Below, piece by piece: positions 43,998 through 53,051 of a stretch of DNA of 64,000 nt. Both the position numbers and the translations under genes were made by a program. Each line of letters opens with the position of its first letter. Within the stretch, counting starts at the first letter, position 1. The stretch is from Brevirhabdus sp. (lineage in GTDB: Bacteria > Pseudomonadota > Alphaproteobacteria > Rhodobacterales > Rhodobacteraceae). Where the stretch lies: the NCBI GenBank assembly GCA_024637315.1, contig JAGXFH010000038.1, positions 40,122-104,121 of the forward strand. The letters are read 5' to 3'. Below the pieces are notes generated by a model. It did not search any database. It was not told where the DNA came from and saw nothing but the letters and a program-made list of their open reading frames with translations.

Positions 43998-45092
43998 CTA
44001 GTCGGAGGTCAGAACGCCGCGGTCGATCTGGTCCTGTTCGATGGACTCGAAGAGCGCACGAAAGTTGCCCTCGCCGAACCCGTCATCACCCTTGCGCTGG
44101 ATGAATTCGAAGAAGATCGGCCCGATCACGGTTTTCGAGAATATCTGCAAGAGGATCCGGGTTTCACCACCATCGACCACGCCTTCGCCGTCGATCAGTA
44201 TGCCATGCTTCTTCATCTTCTCGATCGGCTCTTCATGGTCAACGACGCGATCGCGGCTCAGCTCATAATAGGCGTCGGGTGGGGCGGGCATGAACTTCAC
44301 CCCGCGCTCGGCAATGGCATTCGTGGCGCTGTATATGTCCTTGGCCCCGACCGCGATATGCTGGATGCCTTCACCATTGTAGCGTTTGAGGTATTCGACG
44401 ATCTGGCCCTTGTCGCCGCGATCCTCGTTGATCGGAATGCGGATCCGGCCGCAGGGCGAGGTCAGGGCGCGCGACAGCAGGCCGGTGAACTTGCCCTCGA
44501 TGTCGAAGAAACGGATTTCCTTGAAGTTGAAGATGTCGCAGTAAAACCGGAACCAGACATCCATGTTGCCCTTGTGGACGTTATGGGTCAGGTGATCGAG
44601 GTAATAAAAGCCGACGCCTGCGGGATGCGCCTTCGACACCCAGTCGAATTCCTCGTTATAGGGATTGGCCTCGTAATACCTGTCTATGAAATAGATCAGG
44701 CTGCCGCCGATGCCGACAACCGCGGGCACATCCATGGTCTTGTCATCGCCCTCGTAGGGCGTGGCGCCCTTCGAAACGGCATGCTTGAATGCATGGTCCG
44801 CATCCACGACGCGCCAGGCCATCGCCGGGGCGCAAGGGCCGTGTTCTTCCACGAACCGGGCGGCGAAGCTGCCCGGTTCGGCATTCAGGACATAGGTGAT
44901 ATCGCCCTGCTGCCACAGCTCGACGGCCTTCGATTTGTGGGTCGCGGTATGGACATAGCCCATTCGGCCAAAGAGATCGCGCAGCACCTGCGGATCCTCA
45001 TGCGCGAACTCGACGAATTCGAAGCCGTCGGTGCCTGCCGGATTGTTGTCTGAAATCGTCGCCTTGGGGGCGTTGTGGGGGAACGGACCCAT
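43998..45092 (-). CDS. hppD: 4-hydroxyphenylpyruvate dioxygenase
   Basis: A 364-residue non-haem Fe(II) enzyme of the vicinal-oxygen-chelate fold. The three metal ligands are visible: His in YYLDHLTHNV, His in GEGIQHIAVG and Glu in GPIFFEFIQRKG. It turns 4-hydroxyphenylpyruvate into homogentisate in tyrosine catabolism. I start at ATG 45090-45092, preceded by AGGAG; the ORF track adds 14 residues. It is divergent from an AsnC-type regulator 119 bases away, which probably controls it. Genes for later homogentisate steps are not in the window. Confidence 0.95.
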   Translation of the reverse strand: MGPFPHNAPKATISDNNPAGTDGFEFVEFAHEDPQVLRDLFGRMGYVHTATHKSKAVELWQQGDITYVLNAEPGSFAARFVEEHGPCAPAMAWRVVDADHAFKHAVSKGATPYEGDDKTMDVPAVVGIGGSLIYFIDRYYEANPYNEEFDWVSKAHPAGVGFYYLDHLTHNVHKGNMDVWFRFYCDIFNFKEIRFFDIEGKFTGLLSRALTSPCGRIRIPINEDRGDKGQIVEYLKRYNGEGIQHIAVGAKDIYSATNAIAERGVKFMPAPPDAYYELSRDRVVDHEEPIEKMKKHGILIDGEGVVDGGETRILLQIFSKTVIGPIFFEFIQRKGDDGFGEGNFRALFESIEQDQIDRGVLTSD

Positions 45093-45211
45093 GATAAATC
45101 TCCTGTTTGCGCGCTTAGGCCGATCGTACCGCACTTTTCATGGAAAAGTTGCGCATTATGGATACCGTTGTGGGTTCTGTTTGCGGTGCATCTGCGCTAT
45201 TGTTATATTTC

Positions 45212-45685
45212 ATGCAGGATATCCGCACCAAACTTGACGAAACCGACAGCCGGCTTTTGGCCGCGCTGCAGCAGAACGCGCATCTGACAAGCCAGGAACT
45301 GGGCGAGCTTCTGCGCCTATCGCCAAGTCAGGCCGGACGGCGGCGGCAGCGGCTGGAAACCGAAGGGTTCATCGAAGGCTATGCGGCGCGCCTCTGTGCC
45401 CGCAAACTCGGCCTTGCAGTCCAGGCCTTCGTGCAGGTGCAGATGGCGACCCATGCGCCCGAACAGGTCAAGACCTTCAGCCGGATCGTCGAATTGCGGC
45501 CCGAGATCATCAGCGCGTGGACATTGACCGGCGAGGCGGATTATTTGTTGCGAGTATATTGTGAAGATCTTGCCGCGCTCAATACGTTGATCCATGACGT
45601 CCTGTTGCCGCATGCCGCCGTGGCACGGGTGCACAGCCAGATTGTCATGGACCAGTTCAAACCGGACGCGCCGCTGCCGACCTAG
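45212..45685 (+). CDS. Lrp/AsnC family transcriptional regulator
   Basis: 157 residues: an N-terminal helix-turn-helix ('LTSQELGELLRLSPSQAGRR') and a C-terminal RAM ligand-binding domain ('PEIISAWTLTGEADYLLRVY'). Family members bind amino acids and form octamers. Divergent orientation from hppD suggests it senses an aromatic amino acid or related compound and controls tyrosine breakdown. Start ATG 45212 has no clear ribosome binding site (TTATATTTC precedes it), so a leaderless transcript is possible; the ORF track start adds 24 unlikely residues. Confidence 0.88.
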   Translation: MQDIRTKLDETDSRLLAALQQNAHLTSQELGELLRLSPSQAGRRRQRLETEGFIEGYAARLCARKLGLAVQAFVQVQMATHAPEQVKTFSRIVELRPEIISAWTLTGEADYLLRVYCEDLAALNTLIHDVLLPHAAVARVHSQIVMDQFKPDAPLPT

Positions 45686-45694
45686 GAGAAACCA

Positions 45695-47614
45695 TTGGAA
45701 GGCTTCCTGTTCCAGTCGACGATCTACCTGGCTGCCGCTGTCATTGCGGTGCCGATAGCTGCACGGCTGGGGCTGGGTTCGGTGCTGGGCTACCTGACGG
45801 CCGGCATCGTGATCGGCCCGATCCTGGGCCTCGTGGGCGCGGAAAGCGAAGATCTGCGTCATTTCGCCGAATTCGGCGTCGTGATGATGCTGTTCCTGAT
45901 CGGACTGGAACTGGAACCGCGCGCACTTTGGGACATGCGACATCGGCTTTTGGGGCTGGGCGGCGCGCAGATCGTATTGACCATGCTGGCGGTCATGGGC
46001 GGCGCCATGGCGTTGGGATTGCCCTGGAATGAGGGACTGGCGATCGGGATGATCTTTGCGCTCTCCTCGACCGCGATCGTCTTGCAGACGCTTTCGGAAA
46101 AGGGGTTGATGCGCACCTCTGGGGGGCGGTCGGCGTTTTCGGTGCTTCTGACGCAGGACATCGCGGTGATCCCGATGCTGATCAGCCTGCCGCTGCTGGC
46201 GATTGGCCGCACCGTGCATCAACCGGAAGCCGAGGCGCACGAGTCAGTGGGAGATTCCGTCGGACCGACGGCCGAGGGCATGCACAATGTCGCCGTGACC
46301 TTCATCGCCGAACTGCCGGGCTGGGGCGCCGCCCTGGTCACACTCGGTGCGGTGGGGCTGGTCATCGTGATGGGGCTTTACGCCTTCCCGCCGGTCTTTC
46401 GCTTCATCAACGCCGCGCGGCTGCGCGAGCTGCACACCGCCTTCGCCCTGCTCATCGTTGTTTCGATTGCCTTTCTGATGAGCATCGTCGGATTGTCTGC
46501 CGCATTGGGTACGTTTCTGGCCGGAGTCGTGCTGGCCAACTCTGAGTTCCGGCACGAACTGGAAAGCGACCTTGAACCGTTCAAGGGCCTGCTGCTGGGT
46601 CTTTTCTTCATCACCGTGGGGGCCGGAATCAATTTCACGGTGATCTTCGACCGCCCGATGACGGTTCTGGGTATGGCGCTTGCGGTCATGCTGCTGAAAG
46701 GCGTGATCCTGTTCGGGCTTGCGCTGATCTTCCGGTTGCGGCAGCGAAACCTGTGGCTGTTCACCCTGGGTCTGGCTCAGGCCGGAGAATTCGGCTTCGT
46801 TCTGGTATCGTTCTCGGTCCAACAGGACGTGCTGCCGTTTCGGATGGGCGAAATGCTGCTGGTGGTCGTCGCGCTTTCGATGCTGCTGACACCGCTGTTC
46901 TTCATCCTCTATGAATACCTGTCCAAGCGGATGACCGAAGCCAGCGAAATCACGCCGGATGACGAGATCAAAGAGACCGGCCCGGTCATCATCGCCGGGA
47001 TCGGACGCTTCGGGCAAGTGGTCAACCGCCTGGTGCAATTGTCCGGCTTTCAGACGACCGTGGTCGATCACGACCTCAAAACCATTCAGCTGATGCGCAA
47101 ATTCGGCTTCAAGGGCTATTTTGGCGACCCGACCCGCCCAGAACTGCTGCATGCTGCCGGACTGAACGATGCGAAGGTGCTGGTAGTGGCGCTTGATGAT
47201 CGAGAGGCAGCAATCAAACTGGTGACCTTTGCCCGCAAATCCCGGCCCGATCTGCACATCGTGGCACGCGCCTTCGACCGGCTGCACGTCTTCCAGCTTT
47301 ATGCTGCAGGGGCCGATGACATCGTGCGCGAAATGTTCGACAGCTCGCTTAGGGCAGGCCGCTATGTACTGGAAAACGTGGGCCTTTCCGAATACGAGGC
47401 CGCCAATGCCGAAGAGACTTTCTTTCAAATGGATCGCGTCGCGCTTCGGGAACTGGCCCGGCTTTGGGACCCGGAAATGCCGATCTCGGAAAATCAGGCC
47501 TATGTCGCCAAGGCACGCGAACTGGACAAGGATCTGGAGACCGAACTGCTGGCGCAACTGGAGGAAATGAAAAGGACCGGGACCGCGGGCCGGCCAGAGC
47601 GTAAACGCCGGTAA
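45695..47614 (+). CDS. CPA2 family cation:proton antiporter with RCK/TrkA-N domain (KefB/C-like)
   Basis: 639 residues. Residues 1-400 contain about 12 transmembrane helices of the Na+/H+ exchanger fold ('GSVLGYLTAGIVIGPILGLV', 'GMIFALSSTAIVLQTLSEKG', LLTQDIAVIP). Residues about 430-550 form a Rossmann TrkA-N regulatory domain (IIAGIGRFGQVVNRL). This is the layout of glutathione-gated K+ efflux systems KefB/KefC and of YbaL/RosB. The start is a TTG at 45695 preceded by TAGGAG. It follows the AsnC-type gene by 9 bases and may be co-transcribed. No KefF/KefG partner is seen. Confidence 0.9.
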   Translation: MEGFLFQSTIYLAAAVIAVPIAARLGLGSVLGYLTAGIVIGPILGLVGAESEDLRHFAEFGVVMMLFLIGLELEPRALWDMRHRLLGLGGAQIVLTMLAVMGGAMALGLPWNEGLAIGMIFALSSTAIVLQTLSEKGLMRTSGGRSAFSVLLTQDIAVIPMLISLPLLAIGRTVHQPEAEAHESVGDSVGPTAEGMHNVAVTFIAELPGWGAALVTLGAVGLVIVMGLYAFPPVFRFINAARLRELHTAFALLIVVSIAFLMSIVGLSAALGTFLAGVVLANSEFRHELESDLEPFKGLLLGLFFITVGAGINFTVIFDRPMTVLGMALAVMLLKGVILFGLALIFRLRQRNLWLFTLGLAQAGEFGFVLVSFSVQQDVLPFRMGEMLLVVVALSMLLTPLFFILYEYLSKRMTEASEITPDDEIKETGPVIIAGIGRFGQVVNRLVQLSGFQTTVVDHDLKTIQLMRKFGFKGYFGDPTRPELLHAAGLNDAKVLVVALDDREAAIKLVTFARKSRPDLHIVARAFDRLHVFQLYAAGADDIVREMFDSSLRAGRYVLENVGLSEYEAANAEETFFQMDRVALRELARLWDPEMPISENQAYVAKARELDKDLETELLAQLEEMKRTGTAGRPERKRR

Positions 47615-47615
47615 A

Positions 47616-47790
47616 GTGGTTTGCGCGGGTGCCCGCTTCGGCCACGAGCGCACGCTGACCACCATCGCCGATCTGCGTGTTGAGGAACTGACCGCGGCCG
47701 GGATGTCGGATGGGCCAGTGAACCGAGCCGGCTTCGAGACCTACATCGAAACACAGCTCGCGCCGACGCTGCTGCCCGGCGATGTGATGA
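47616..47790 (+). mobile_element. IS630-family transposase fragment
   Basis: About 58 codons reading FGHERTLTTIADLRVEELTA, SDGPVNRAGFETYIETQ and LAPTLLPGDVMI match the central part of IS630-type DDE transposases, just before the catalytic DN of the DNLGSHK motif. The frame leaves the family at about 47790, directly at the edge of another gene fragment. No inverted repeats or other transposase parts were found, so this is a scrap one base after the antiporter stop. Confidence 0.55.
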
Positions 47791-47800
47791 TCGGCCGCTC

Positions 47801-48033
47801 TCAGAAAGCTTTTGACGGCATCTTGCACCGCAAGTAGGCCCCACGATCATCCTGATCGCAGCCCAGACAGGCCTCGGCCTGCTTGTTTTGCTGCAGACAG
47901 TACGGCGCACACTCGGCCTCGCTGAGCTCTGGCGTCAGATGGCGCGGGGCCACATAGGTTGGACAGGTGATCTCCTGGCGCCCGCCAGAAACCGCTCGCG
48001 CAGGGTCGTATTGCAGTCCAGCGCCTTGGCGTC
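47801..48033 (-). other. Unidentified Cys-rich C-terminal fragment
   Basis: A minus-strand frame without a start codon, open from about 48033 to TGA 47801, reads RQEITCPTYVAPRHLTPELS, EAECAPYCLQQNKQAEACLG and CDQDDRGAYLRCKMPSKAF. Seven Cys in about 55 residues suggest the tail of a small periplasmic or metal-binding protein. It starts exactly where the IS630 scrap ends. I do not recognise the family. Coding status is uncertain. Confidence 0.25.
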
Positions 48034-48169
48034 AGGGTTGCAGCTTGGCCGAACCGCCTCGCTGCTGGCCGAGCCTAAGCAACGCTCTTTCGTCGCGAAA
48101 ACAGGCGGCCGGCAGAGACTGACGCATGTTCCCGATCCTCTGGATCATCAGACACAAAGCGGTCGCCTA

Positions 48170-48268
48170 AAGCGTTTCGGCAAAAGAGTGAATCGGAATT
48201 GCGCTGCCTCTCGCTGCGCTCGAACGAGAATTCCGATGCCTTCTATCTCAACGATTTCCCGAAGCGCT
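48170..48268. repeat. Palindromic MITE-like element with nested inverted repeats
   Basis: Outer arms AGCGTTTCGG (48171-48180) and CCGAAGCGCT (48258-48267) are inverted with one mismatch. Inner arms ATCGGAATT (48192-48200) and AATTCCGAT (48229-48237) are perfect. The roughly 100-base unit has no coding potential and sits between the IS630 scrap and the acpP terminator. Confidence 0.5.
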
Positions 48269-48348
48269 GCAGTTTGCGGGCCGCACCACGACGAGGCCGC
48301 CAACATTGCAGTACCGGGGCTTTCCAGACACCTTTGGCAAACGCAAAA

Positions 48349-48371
48349 CGGCGCCCCCAGAGGGGGCGCCG
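48349..48371 (-). terminator. Terminator after acpP
   Basis: Perfect 10-base inverted repeat CGGCGCCCCC (48349-48358) and GGGGGCGCCG (48362-48371) with a three-base loop. In the minus direction it is followed by TTTTGCGTTTG. It lies 24 bases beyond the acpP stop. Confidence 0.85.
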
Positions 48372-48394
48372 CATTCAATTCTCTGTCCGAGGAC

Positions 48395-48628
48395 TCAGGA
48401 GGCTTTGGTGATGAAGCCGACCGCATCGCCGAAGGTCTGGATCGTCTCGGCAGCGTCATCAGGGATCTCGATCCCGAACTCCTCCTCGAACGCCATGACC
48501 AGCTCGACAGTGTCAAGGCTGTCGGCGCCCAGGTCGTCGATGAACGAAGCGGATTCGGTGACCTTGTCCTCTTCCACGCCCAGATGCTCGACGACGATCT
48601 TCTTTACGCGATCTGCGATGTCGCTCAT
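48395..48628 (-). CDS. acpP: Acyl carrier protein
   Basis: A 77-residue acidic protein. Ser37 in [19 protein letters not shown] carries the 4'-phosphopantetheine arm that holds growing fatty acids for the FAS II enzymes. The start is ATG 48626-48628, preceded by AGAGGACAAG; the track frame begins 30 codons upstream without support. It follows fabG on the same strand with 186 bases between, and ends at a strong terminator. It likely also has its own promoter in that gap. Confidence 0.97.
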   Translation of the reverse strand: MSDIADRVKKIVVEHLGVEEDKVTESASFIDDLGADSLDTVELVMAFEEEFGIEIPDDAAETIQTFGDAVGFITKAS

Positions 48629-48814
48629 GTCTTGTCCTCTTTCCGTTCTTCGGGGCCAGTCCCCAGGTATCACTTCAGCCCCCCGGGGGCCACTTTTCAT
48701 CCGCCACGCGGCGGACAATGTCGGGTCGGATCAACCATATCCGATGCCATCCGAGCCGCCTATAGCATATCGCCTGTCCAAGGCAAACGCTTTCGCGAAC
48801 GCGTCGGTACGCGT

Positions 48815-49552
48815 CTAGAGCATGGCCATACCGCCGTTCACATGCAAGGTCGCGCCGGTGACATAGGCGGCTTCGGGGCTGGCCAGATAAGCCACTGCCG
48901 ACGCGATTTCCGCAGCCTCACCCATCCGTCCTGCAGGAACCTGGACAAGAATGCCGGCCTTCTGGTCGTCGGTCAGCTTGTCGGTCATCGCGGTGGTGAT
49001 GAACCCCGGGGCGACACAGTTCACCGTAATGCCGCGACTGGCAACCTCATAGGCCAGCGATTTCGACAGGCCGACCATTCCGGCCTTCGAGGCGGCATAA
49101 TTCGCCTGCCCCGGATTGCCCGTCGCCCCCACGACCGAGGAGATATTCACGATCCGCCCCCAGCGCGCCTTCATCATGCCGCGCACGACACCCCGGCAGA
49201 GCCGCATCACCGACGTCAGGTTGACGTTGAGCACGCTCTCCCAATCCTCGTCCGACATCCGCATGAACAGGTTGTCTCGGGTGATCCCGGCGTTGTTGAC
49301 AAGGATATCGACCGACCTCATCGCCTCGACCGCCTGTTTCGGCAAGGCCTCGACGGCGTCTCGATCCGACAGGTCGCAGGGCAGGACATGCACCCGCCCC
49401 CCAAGCTCGGCGGCCAGCGCCTCCAGCGGATCGACCCGCGTTCCCGACAGCGCCACCACCGCGCCCTGCATGTGCAGGCCGCGCGCGATCGCCGCACCGA
49501 TCCCCCCCGATGCGCCCGTCACCAGCGCGTTCTTGCCCGTCAGATCGAACAT
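48815..49552 (-). CDS. fabG: 3-oxoacyl-[acyl-carrier-protein] reductase
   Basis: A 245-residue SDR with TGASGGIG, NNAG, catalytic Ser139 (ISSVVGATGNPGQ), Tyr152 and Lys156 (YAASK), and the C-terminal 'YVTGATLHVNGGMAML' typical of FabG. It reduces 3-oxoacyl-ACP with NADPH in fatty acid elongation. It stands between acpP and fabD as in the normal fab cluster, but nearly 1 kb with a DUF2726 gene on the opposite strand separates it from fabD. Confidence 0.96.
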   Translation of the reverse strand: MFDLTGKNALVTGASGGIGAAIARGLHMQGAVVALSGTRVDPLEALAAELGGRVHVLPCDLSDRDAVEALPKQAVEAMRSVDILVNNAGITRDNLFMRMSDEDWESVLNVNLTSVMRLCRGVVRGMMKARWGRIVNISSVVGATGNPGQANYAASKAGMVGLSKSLAYEVASRGITVNCVAPGFITTAMTDKLTDDQKAGILVQVPAGRMGEAAEIASAVAYLASPEAAYVTGATLHVNGGMAML

Positions 49553-49690
49553 CCTCAGATCCCCTGTTCCGTTGCCTGACCCGAAATAGCAGCCTCACCC
49601 CTGCCGCGCCACCCGCAGTTCGGCCAGATTGCCAAATACAGGCCGCTATTGCACCGCGTACTGCCAAGCGCCGCTGTCCGGATTTGCGTG

Positions 49691-50440
49691 ATGCTGCAAA
49701 AGAACCAATGTTACGCCCCTGCCGCCCTGTCGGATCCAGTTCCGCAACTGATCAATCTCGTGTTCTTGGTGCTTGCCATCGACTGGTTCGGCTATCCGTC
49801 AGGGATCTTCGGCAGGTCCCAACATACCGGGATGCCGCGGATCCTGGAATCAAAGCTCTGGACAAGCCCCGAACAAGGGGCGACGTGTGCCGGTTCCCGC
49901 GCTTCGAGCTACGGTCTCGTCACCTCGCGCCCGCCGCAAGAGAACGGCTCTTTCATCCCCGGCGCACCCCGAACTTCCGATCTCACCGACCCCAAGATGC
50001 AGATCGAGGCTATTGCCCGCGTCGCATTCGAAGTCCAGCTGCTGCTGAGCCGCGAGGTGGCTCGCCTGCTTGCCATCCTCGAAGCGGCGGTGCAGGACTT
50101 CGGCTCTGACCACCGCCTGATGGCGCAGACGAGCCTTGACGAGGCGATCCGGCCGATACCGACATCGCCAGTTAGCGGGGTCGCGCAGGCAGCCCGTGCC
50201 TCGATCAATTCCAAGCGGCTGGATTTCGCCGTGATCGACCGTCGCGGCCACCTTGGCGCCGCGACCGACTACCAGGGGTCTGGCCACCACCAGCACAAGG
50301 CGTTCCTGCGCGACGCGGAAAAACGAGAGGCCGTGCGAAAGGCCGGCATGCCCTTTATCGGAGTTGAACGGGATTTCGATACCGACGAGATCCGCAGCCG
50401 CCTGCGGCGCATCCTGCAACCGGTGTCGCGGTACATCTGA
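49691..50440 (+). CDS. DUF2726 domain-containing protein
   Basis: A 249-residue frame from ATG 49691. An N-terminal hydrophobic helix ('PQLINLVFLVLAIDWFGY') is followed by about 90 residues of low-quality sequence. A C-terminal DUF2726 domain (about 120-245; 'REVARLLAILEAAVQDFGSD', 'SINSKRLDFAVIDRRGHLGA', 'HHQHKAFLRDAEKREAVRKA') follows. DUF2726 is a restriction-endonuclease-like fold of unknown role. The helix plus domain layout fits the family, but the middle looks eroded and a frameshift there cannot be excluded. It is antisense to, and splits, the fabD-fabG cluster. Confidence 0.55.
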   Translation: MLQKNQCYAPAALSDPVPQLINLVFLVLAIDWFGYPSGIFGRSQHTGMPRILESKLWTSPEQGATCAGSRASSYGLVTSRPPQENGSFIPGAPRTSDLTDPKMQIEAIARVAFEVQLLLSREVARLLAILEAAVQDFGSDHRLMAQTSLDEAIRPIPTSPVSGVAQAARASINSKRLDFAVIDRRGHLGAATDYQGSGHHQHKAFLRDAEKREAVRKAGMPFIGVERDFDTDEIRSRLRRILQPVSRYI

Positions 50441-50513
50441 CCCGAAAGCCGCTGCTTTCTCTTCGTTGAAATTCTCCGGGGGGCACCGGGGGGTCGGAAA
50501 GCCCCCTCGTGCT

Positions 50514-51443
50514 TCAGTCCAGGGCCGCGGCGATATCCTCGGGCGTGCCGACGGCCCGGGTCGTCACGCCTTCCGCGCAGCGCTTGATCATGCCCGATAG
50601 CGCCTTGCCGGCGCCGATCTCCCAGAACTCGGTCACGCCCTGCCCGGCCATGAAGACCACGCTTTCGCGCCAGCGCACCGCCCCGGTCACCTGTCGCACC
50701 AGCAGCGCACGGATCTCGGCAGGATCGCTCACGGCGTCGGCCAGCACATTGGCGACCAGCGGCACACGCGGAGCGGCGATCTCGACACTCTCCAACGCGT
50801 CGGCCATGACCTGTGCCGCCGGTTCCATCAGCGCACAATGGAACGGTGCGGAAACCGGCAGCATCAGCGCCCGTTTCGCGCCGATCTCCTTGGCAATGGC
50901 ACAGGCCCGTTCGACCGCCTCGCGGTGGCCCGAAACCACGACCTGCCCCGGATCATTGTCATTCGCCGCCTGACAGACCTGACCCTGCGCGGCCCGTTCG
51001 GCTGCCTCGGTCGCCTGCTCGAAACTCAGGCCCAGTAGCGCCGCCATCGCGCCGACACCGACAGGCACCGCCTGCTGCATCGCGCGTCCGCGCACCCGCA
51101 ACAGCCGCGCGGTATCGGCGATACTCAACGAGCCCGCCGAAGCCAGCGCGGCATATTCCCCCAGCGAATGGCCCGCGACAAAGGCGACCTTATCCAGCCC
51201 GATCGCTTCGGCCTGCAGTGCGCGGATTGCCGCCAACGAGGTTGCCATCAACGCGGGCTGGGCGTTCTCGGTCAGGGTCAGCGCGTCCTGCTCGCCCTCC
51301 CAGATCAGTGCCGACAGCTTCTCGCCCAGGGCCTCGTCAACTTCGTCGAAGACGGCGCGCGCCGCCGGGTAGGCATCCGACAGCGCTTTGCCCATGCCAA
51401 TGGTCTGGGCGCCTTGCCCCGGAAATACGAATGCTCGGCTCAT
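50514..51443 (-). CDS. fabD: Malonyl-CoA:ACP transacylase
   Basis: 309 residues with FVFPGQGAQTIGMG, the nucleophile Ser93 in AGHSLGEYAAL, the catalytic His in VSAPFHCALM and the oxyanion-side Gln in ENAQPALMA. It loads malonyl groups onto AcpP for fatty acid synthesis. The ATG follows GAGGGGGAGTC. Downstream on the same strand come fabG and acpP after the DUF2726 interruption, and upstream a hypothetical membrane protein. Confidence 0.96.
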   Translation of the reverse strand: MSRAFVFPGQGAQTIGMGKALSDAYPAARAVFDEVDEALGEKLSALIWEGEQDALTLTENAQPALMATSLAAIRALQAEAIGLDKVAFVAGHSLGEYAALASAGSLSIADTARLLRVRGRAMQQAVPVGVGAMAALLGLSFEQATEAAERAAQGQVCQAANDNDPGQVVVSGHREAVERACAIAKEIGAKRALMLPVSAPFHCALMEPAAQVMADALESVEIAAPRVPLVANVLADAVSDPAEIRALLVRQVTGAVRWRESVVFMAGQGVTEFWEIGAGKALSGMIKRCAEGVTTRAVGTPEDIAAALD

Positions 51444-51522
51444 GACTCCCCCTCGCTGCTATTCTGGCCGCCGGTGTAGCGGCTCGACCGCCACCCGGCA
51501 AGCGGCGGGGAACAAGGTGGGG

Positions 51523-52143
51523 TCAGCGCGCTGCGAAGGCCGACGGAACCCGTGGCTTGGCAGTTGCGGCGGGCAGCCGGGGCTGCTTCACCTCGGCGAC
51601 CTCTTTGCGCAGATCCAGAGTCAGCCGCTGCAGCAACGGCGCCAGTTCCGCCTCGGTGCCTTCGGTGATCGCGGTCACGCCGCGCTCGCCCGTGATCCGC
51701 ACGCACAGCCGGTTGCGCATGAACGCCGACTTCGCCCGCTGCAGGAACACGCTTTCGACCTCGGCAATCGGCACCGCGCTGACTGGTGTCGCCCGACCGT
51801 GGCGGTTGCGCCTGGCGGTGCGCAGCACCCGTCGATGCAGGTCGATATGCACCTCGTAGCAGAGCCCGCGCCGTGCGATCAGGTACAGCATCCCGGCCAT
51901 TACGAAGAAAATCACCGTGCCGGCAATCTTGAATGGCACAAGATCGGCGGTGGCGTTTGAGCCGGGGATCAGCCAGAATCCGTAGGCTGCCATTCCCAGC
52001 AAAACGGCGGCAAAGCTCGCCGCCATCTCTCCATACGCGGCGCGCACCAGAGTTCCTTGCCCTGGCCGGATGATGTAACCCCAACTGGTGCCGGTCACGC
52101 CGGCCCCATTGCCGCGGCCTGTATCGAGTATCGACTGATCCAT
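51523..52143 (-). CDS. Hypothetical membrane protein with two helices
   Basis: 206 residues: two transmembrane helices (about 40-62 and 70-92, 'GTVIFFVMAGMLYLIARRGL') then a soluble part 'YEVHIDLHRRVLRTARRNRH' and 'PIAEVESVFLQRAK' that looks like a bacterial PH-type or DUF-type beta domain, and a basic Ala/Pro-rich tail. No named family is recognised. It lies 79 bases upstream of fabD on the same strand and may share its transcript. Start ATG 52141-52143. Confidence 0.65.
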   Translation of the reverse strand: MDQSILDTGRGNGAGVTGTSWGYIIRPGQGTLVRAAYGEMAASFAAVLLGMAAYGFWLIPGSNATADLVPFKIAGTVIFFVMAGMLYLIARRGLCYEVHIDLHRRVLRTARRNRHGRATPVSAVPIAEVESVFLQRAKSAFMRNRLCVRITGERGVTAITEGTEAELAPLLQRLTLDLRKEVAEVKQPRLPAATAKPRVPSAFAAR

Positions 52144-52432
52144 TTCGCCCGTCCTGCTCCGAACCTGTCCGTATTTGGTTAATCACCTGGAAACATCCTA
52201 TGGTTGCGAAACACGGCAATATTTCGACCACTCCGGTTCGAATTCAGGGCTTCGGGCACCGGCGGTGGCCATTTGGTGCGGAATGCCGCAAAACCCTTGA
52301 ACCTCTGAGCCATCCCTGTATAAGGCCCCGTCCTTCCGCATCGTACCGGAACCAGCGCAGCCTCTCGTGGGCGGGTCGCGGAAGGTGTCAGACCCGACGC
52401 CCTATGAAGTGCGCTATAAAAGTGGAGTGAAC

Positions 52433-52801
52433 ATGCCCCTTTACGAGCATGTCTTTATTGCGCGTCAGGACCTGTCCAACACGCAAGCCGAAGGCCTTAT
52501 CGAACATTTCGGCACCGTCCTTTCGGATAACGGCGGCAAGGTCGTCGAAAACGAGTACTGGGGCGTCAAGACGATGGCCTACAAGATCAACAAGAACCGC
52601 AAGGGCCATTATGCCTTCATGCGCTCCGATGCCCCGGCCCCGGCCGTGCAGGAAATGGAACGCCTGATGCGCTTGCATGACGACGTGATGCGCGTCCTGA
52701 CCATCAAGGTCGACGCCCACGAAGAAGGCCCCTCGGCGCAGATGCAGAAGCGTGATGATCGCGGCGACCGTGGCGACCGCCGCCCCCGTCGTGATAACTA
52801 G
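52433..52801 (+). CDS. rpsF: 30S ribosomal protein S6
   Basis: 122 residues. '[20 protein letters not shown]' and '[20 protein letters not shown]' are characteristic of S6; the tail is charged ([17 protein letters not shown]), as common in alphaproteobacteria. S6 pairs with S18 in the 30S platform. The ORF track starts 22 codons upstream; ATG 52433 has GGAGTGA in front. First gene of the rpsF-rpsR-rplI operon. Confidence 0.97.
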   Translation: MPLYEHVFIARQDLSNTQAEGLIEHFGTVLSDNGGKVVENEYWGVKTMAYKINKNRKGHYAFMRSDAPAPAVQEMERLMRLHDDVMRVLTIKVDAHEEGPSAQMQKRDDRGDRGDRRPRRDN

Positions 52802-52812
52802 GAGCAGACACC

Positions 52813-53040
52813 ATGGCAACAAAACCCTTTTTCCGTCGCCGCAAGGTCTGCCCGTTCTCGGGCGACAATGCTCCCGCAATCGACTACAAGGACACGCGCC
52901 TGCTACAACGCTACATTTCCGAGCGTGGCAAGATCGTGCCGTCCCGTATCACCGCCGTCTCGCAGAAGAAGCAGCGTGAACTCGCCCGTGCCATCAAGCG
53001 CGCGCGGTTCCTCGCCCTGCTTCCCTATGCCGTGAAGTAA
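52813..53040 (+). CDS. rpsR: 30S ribosomal protein S18
   Basis: 75 residues, with [21 protein letters not shown] and the conserved '[20 protein letters not shown]' RNA-binding helix. It binds 16S rRNA beside S6. It lies 11 bases after rpsF with TAGGAG before the ATG. Confidence 0.98.
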   Translation: MATKPFFRRRKVCPFSGDNAPAIDYKDTRLLQRYISERGKIVPSRITAVSQKKQRELARAIKRARFLALLPYAVK

Positions 53041-53051
53041 GGAGAAAGCAC

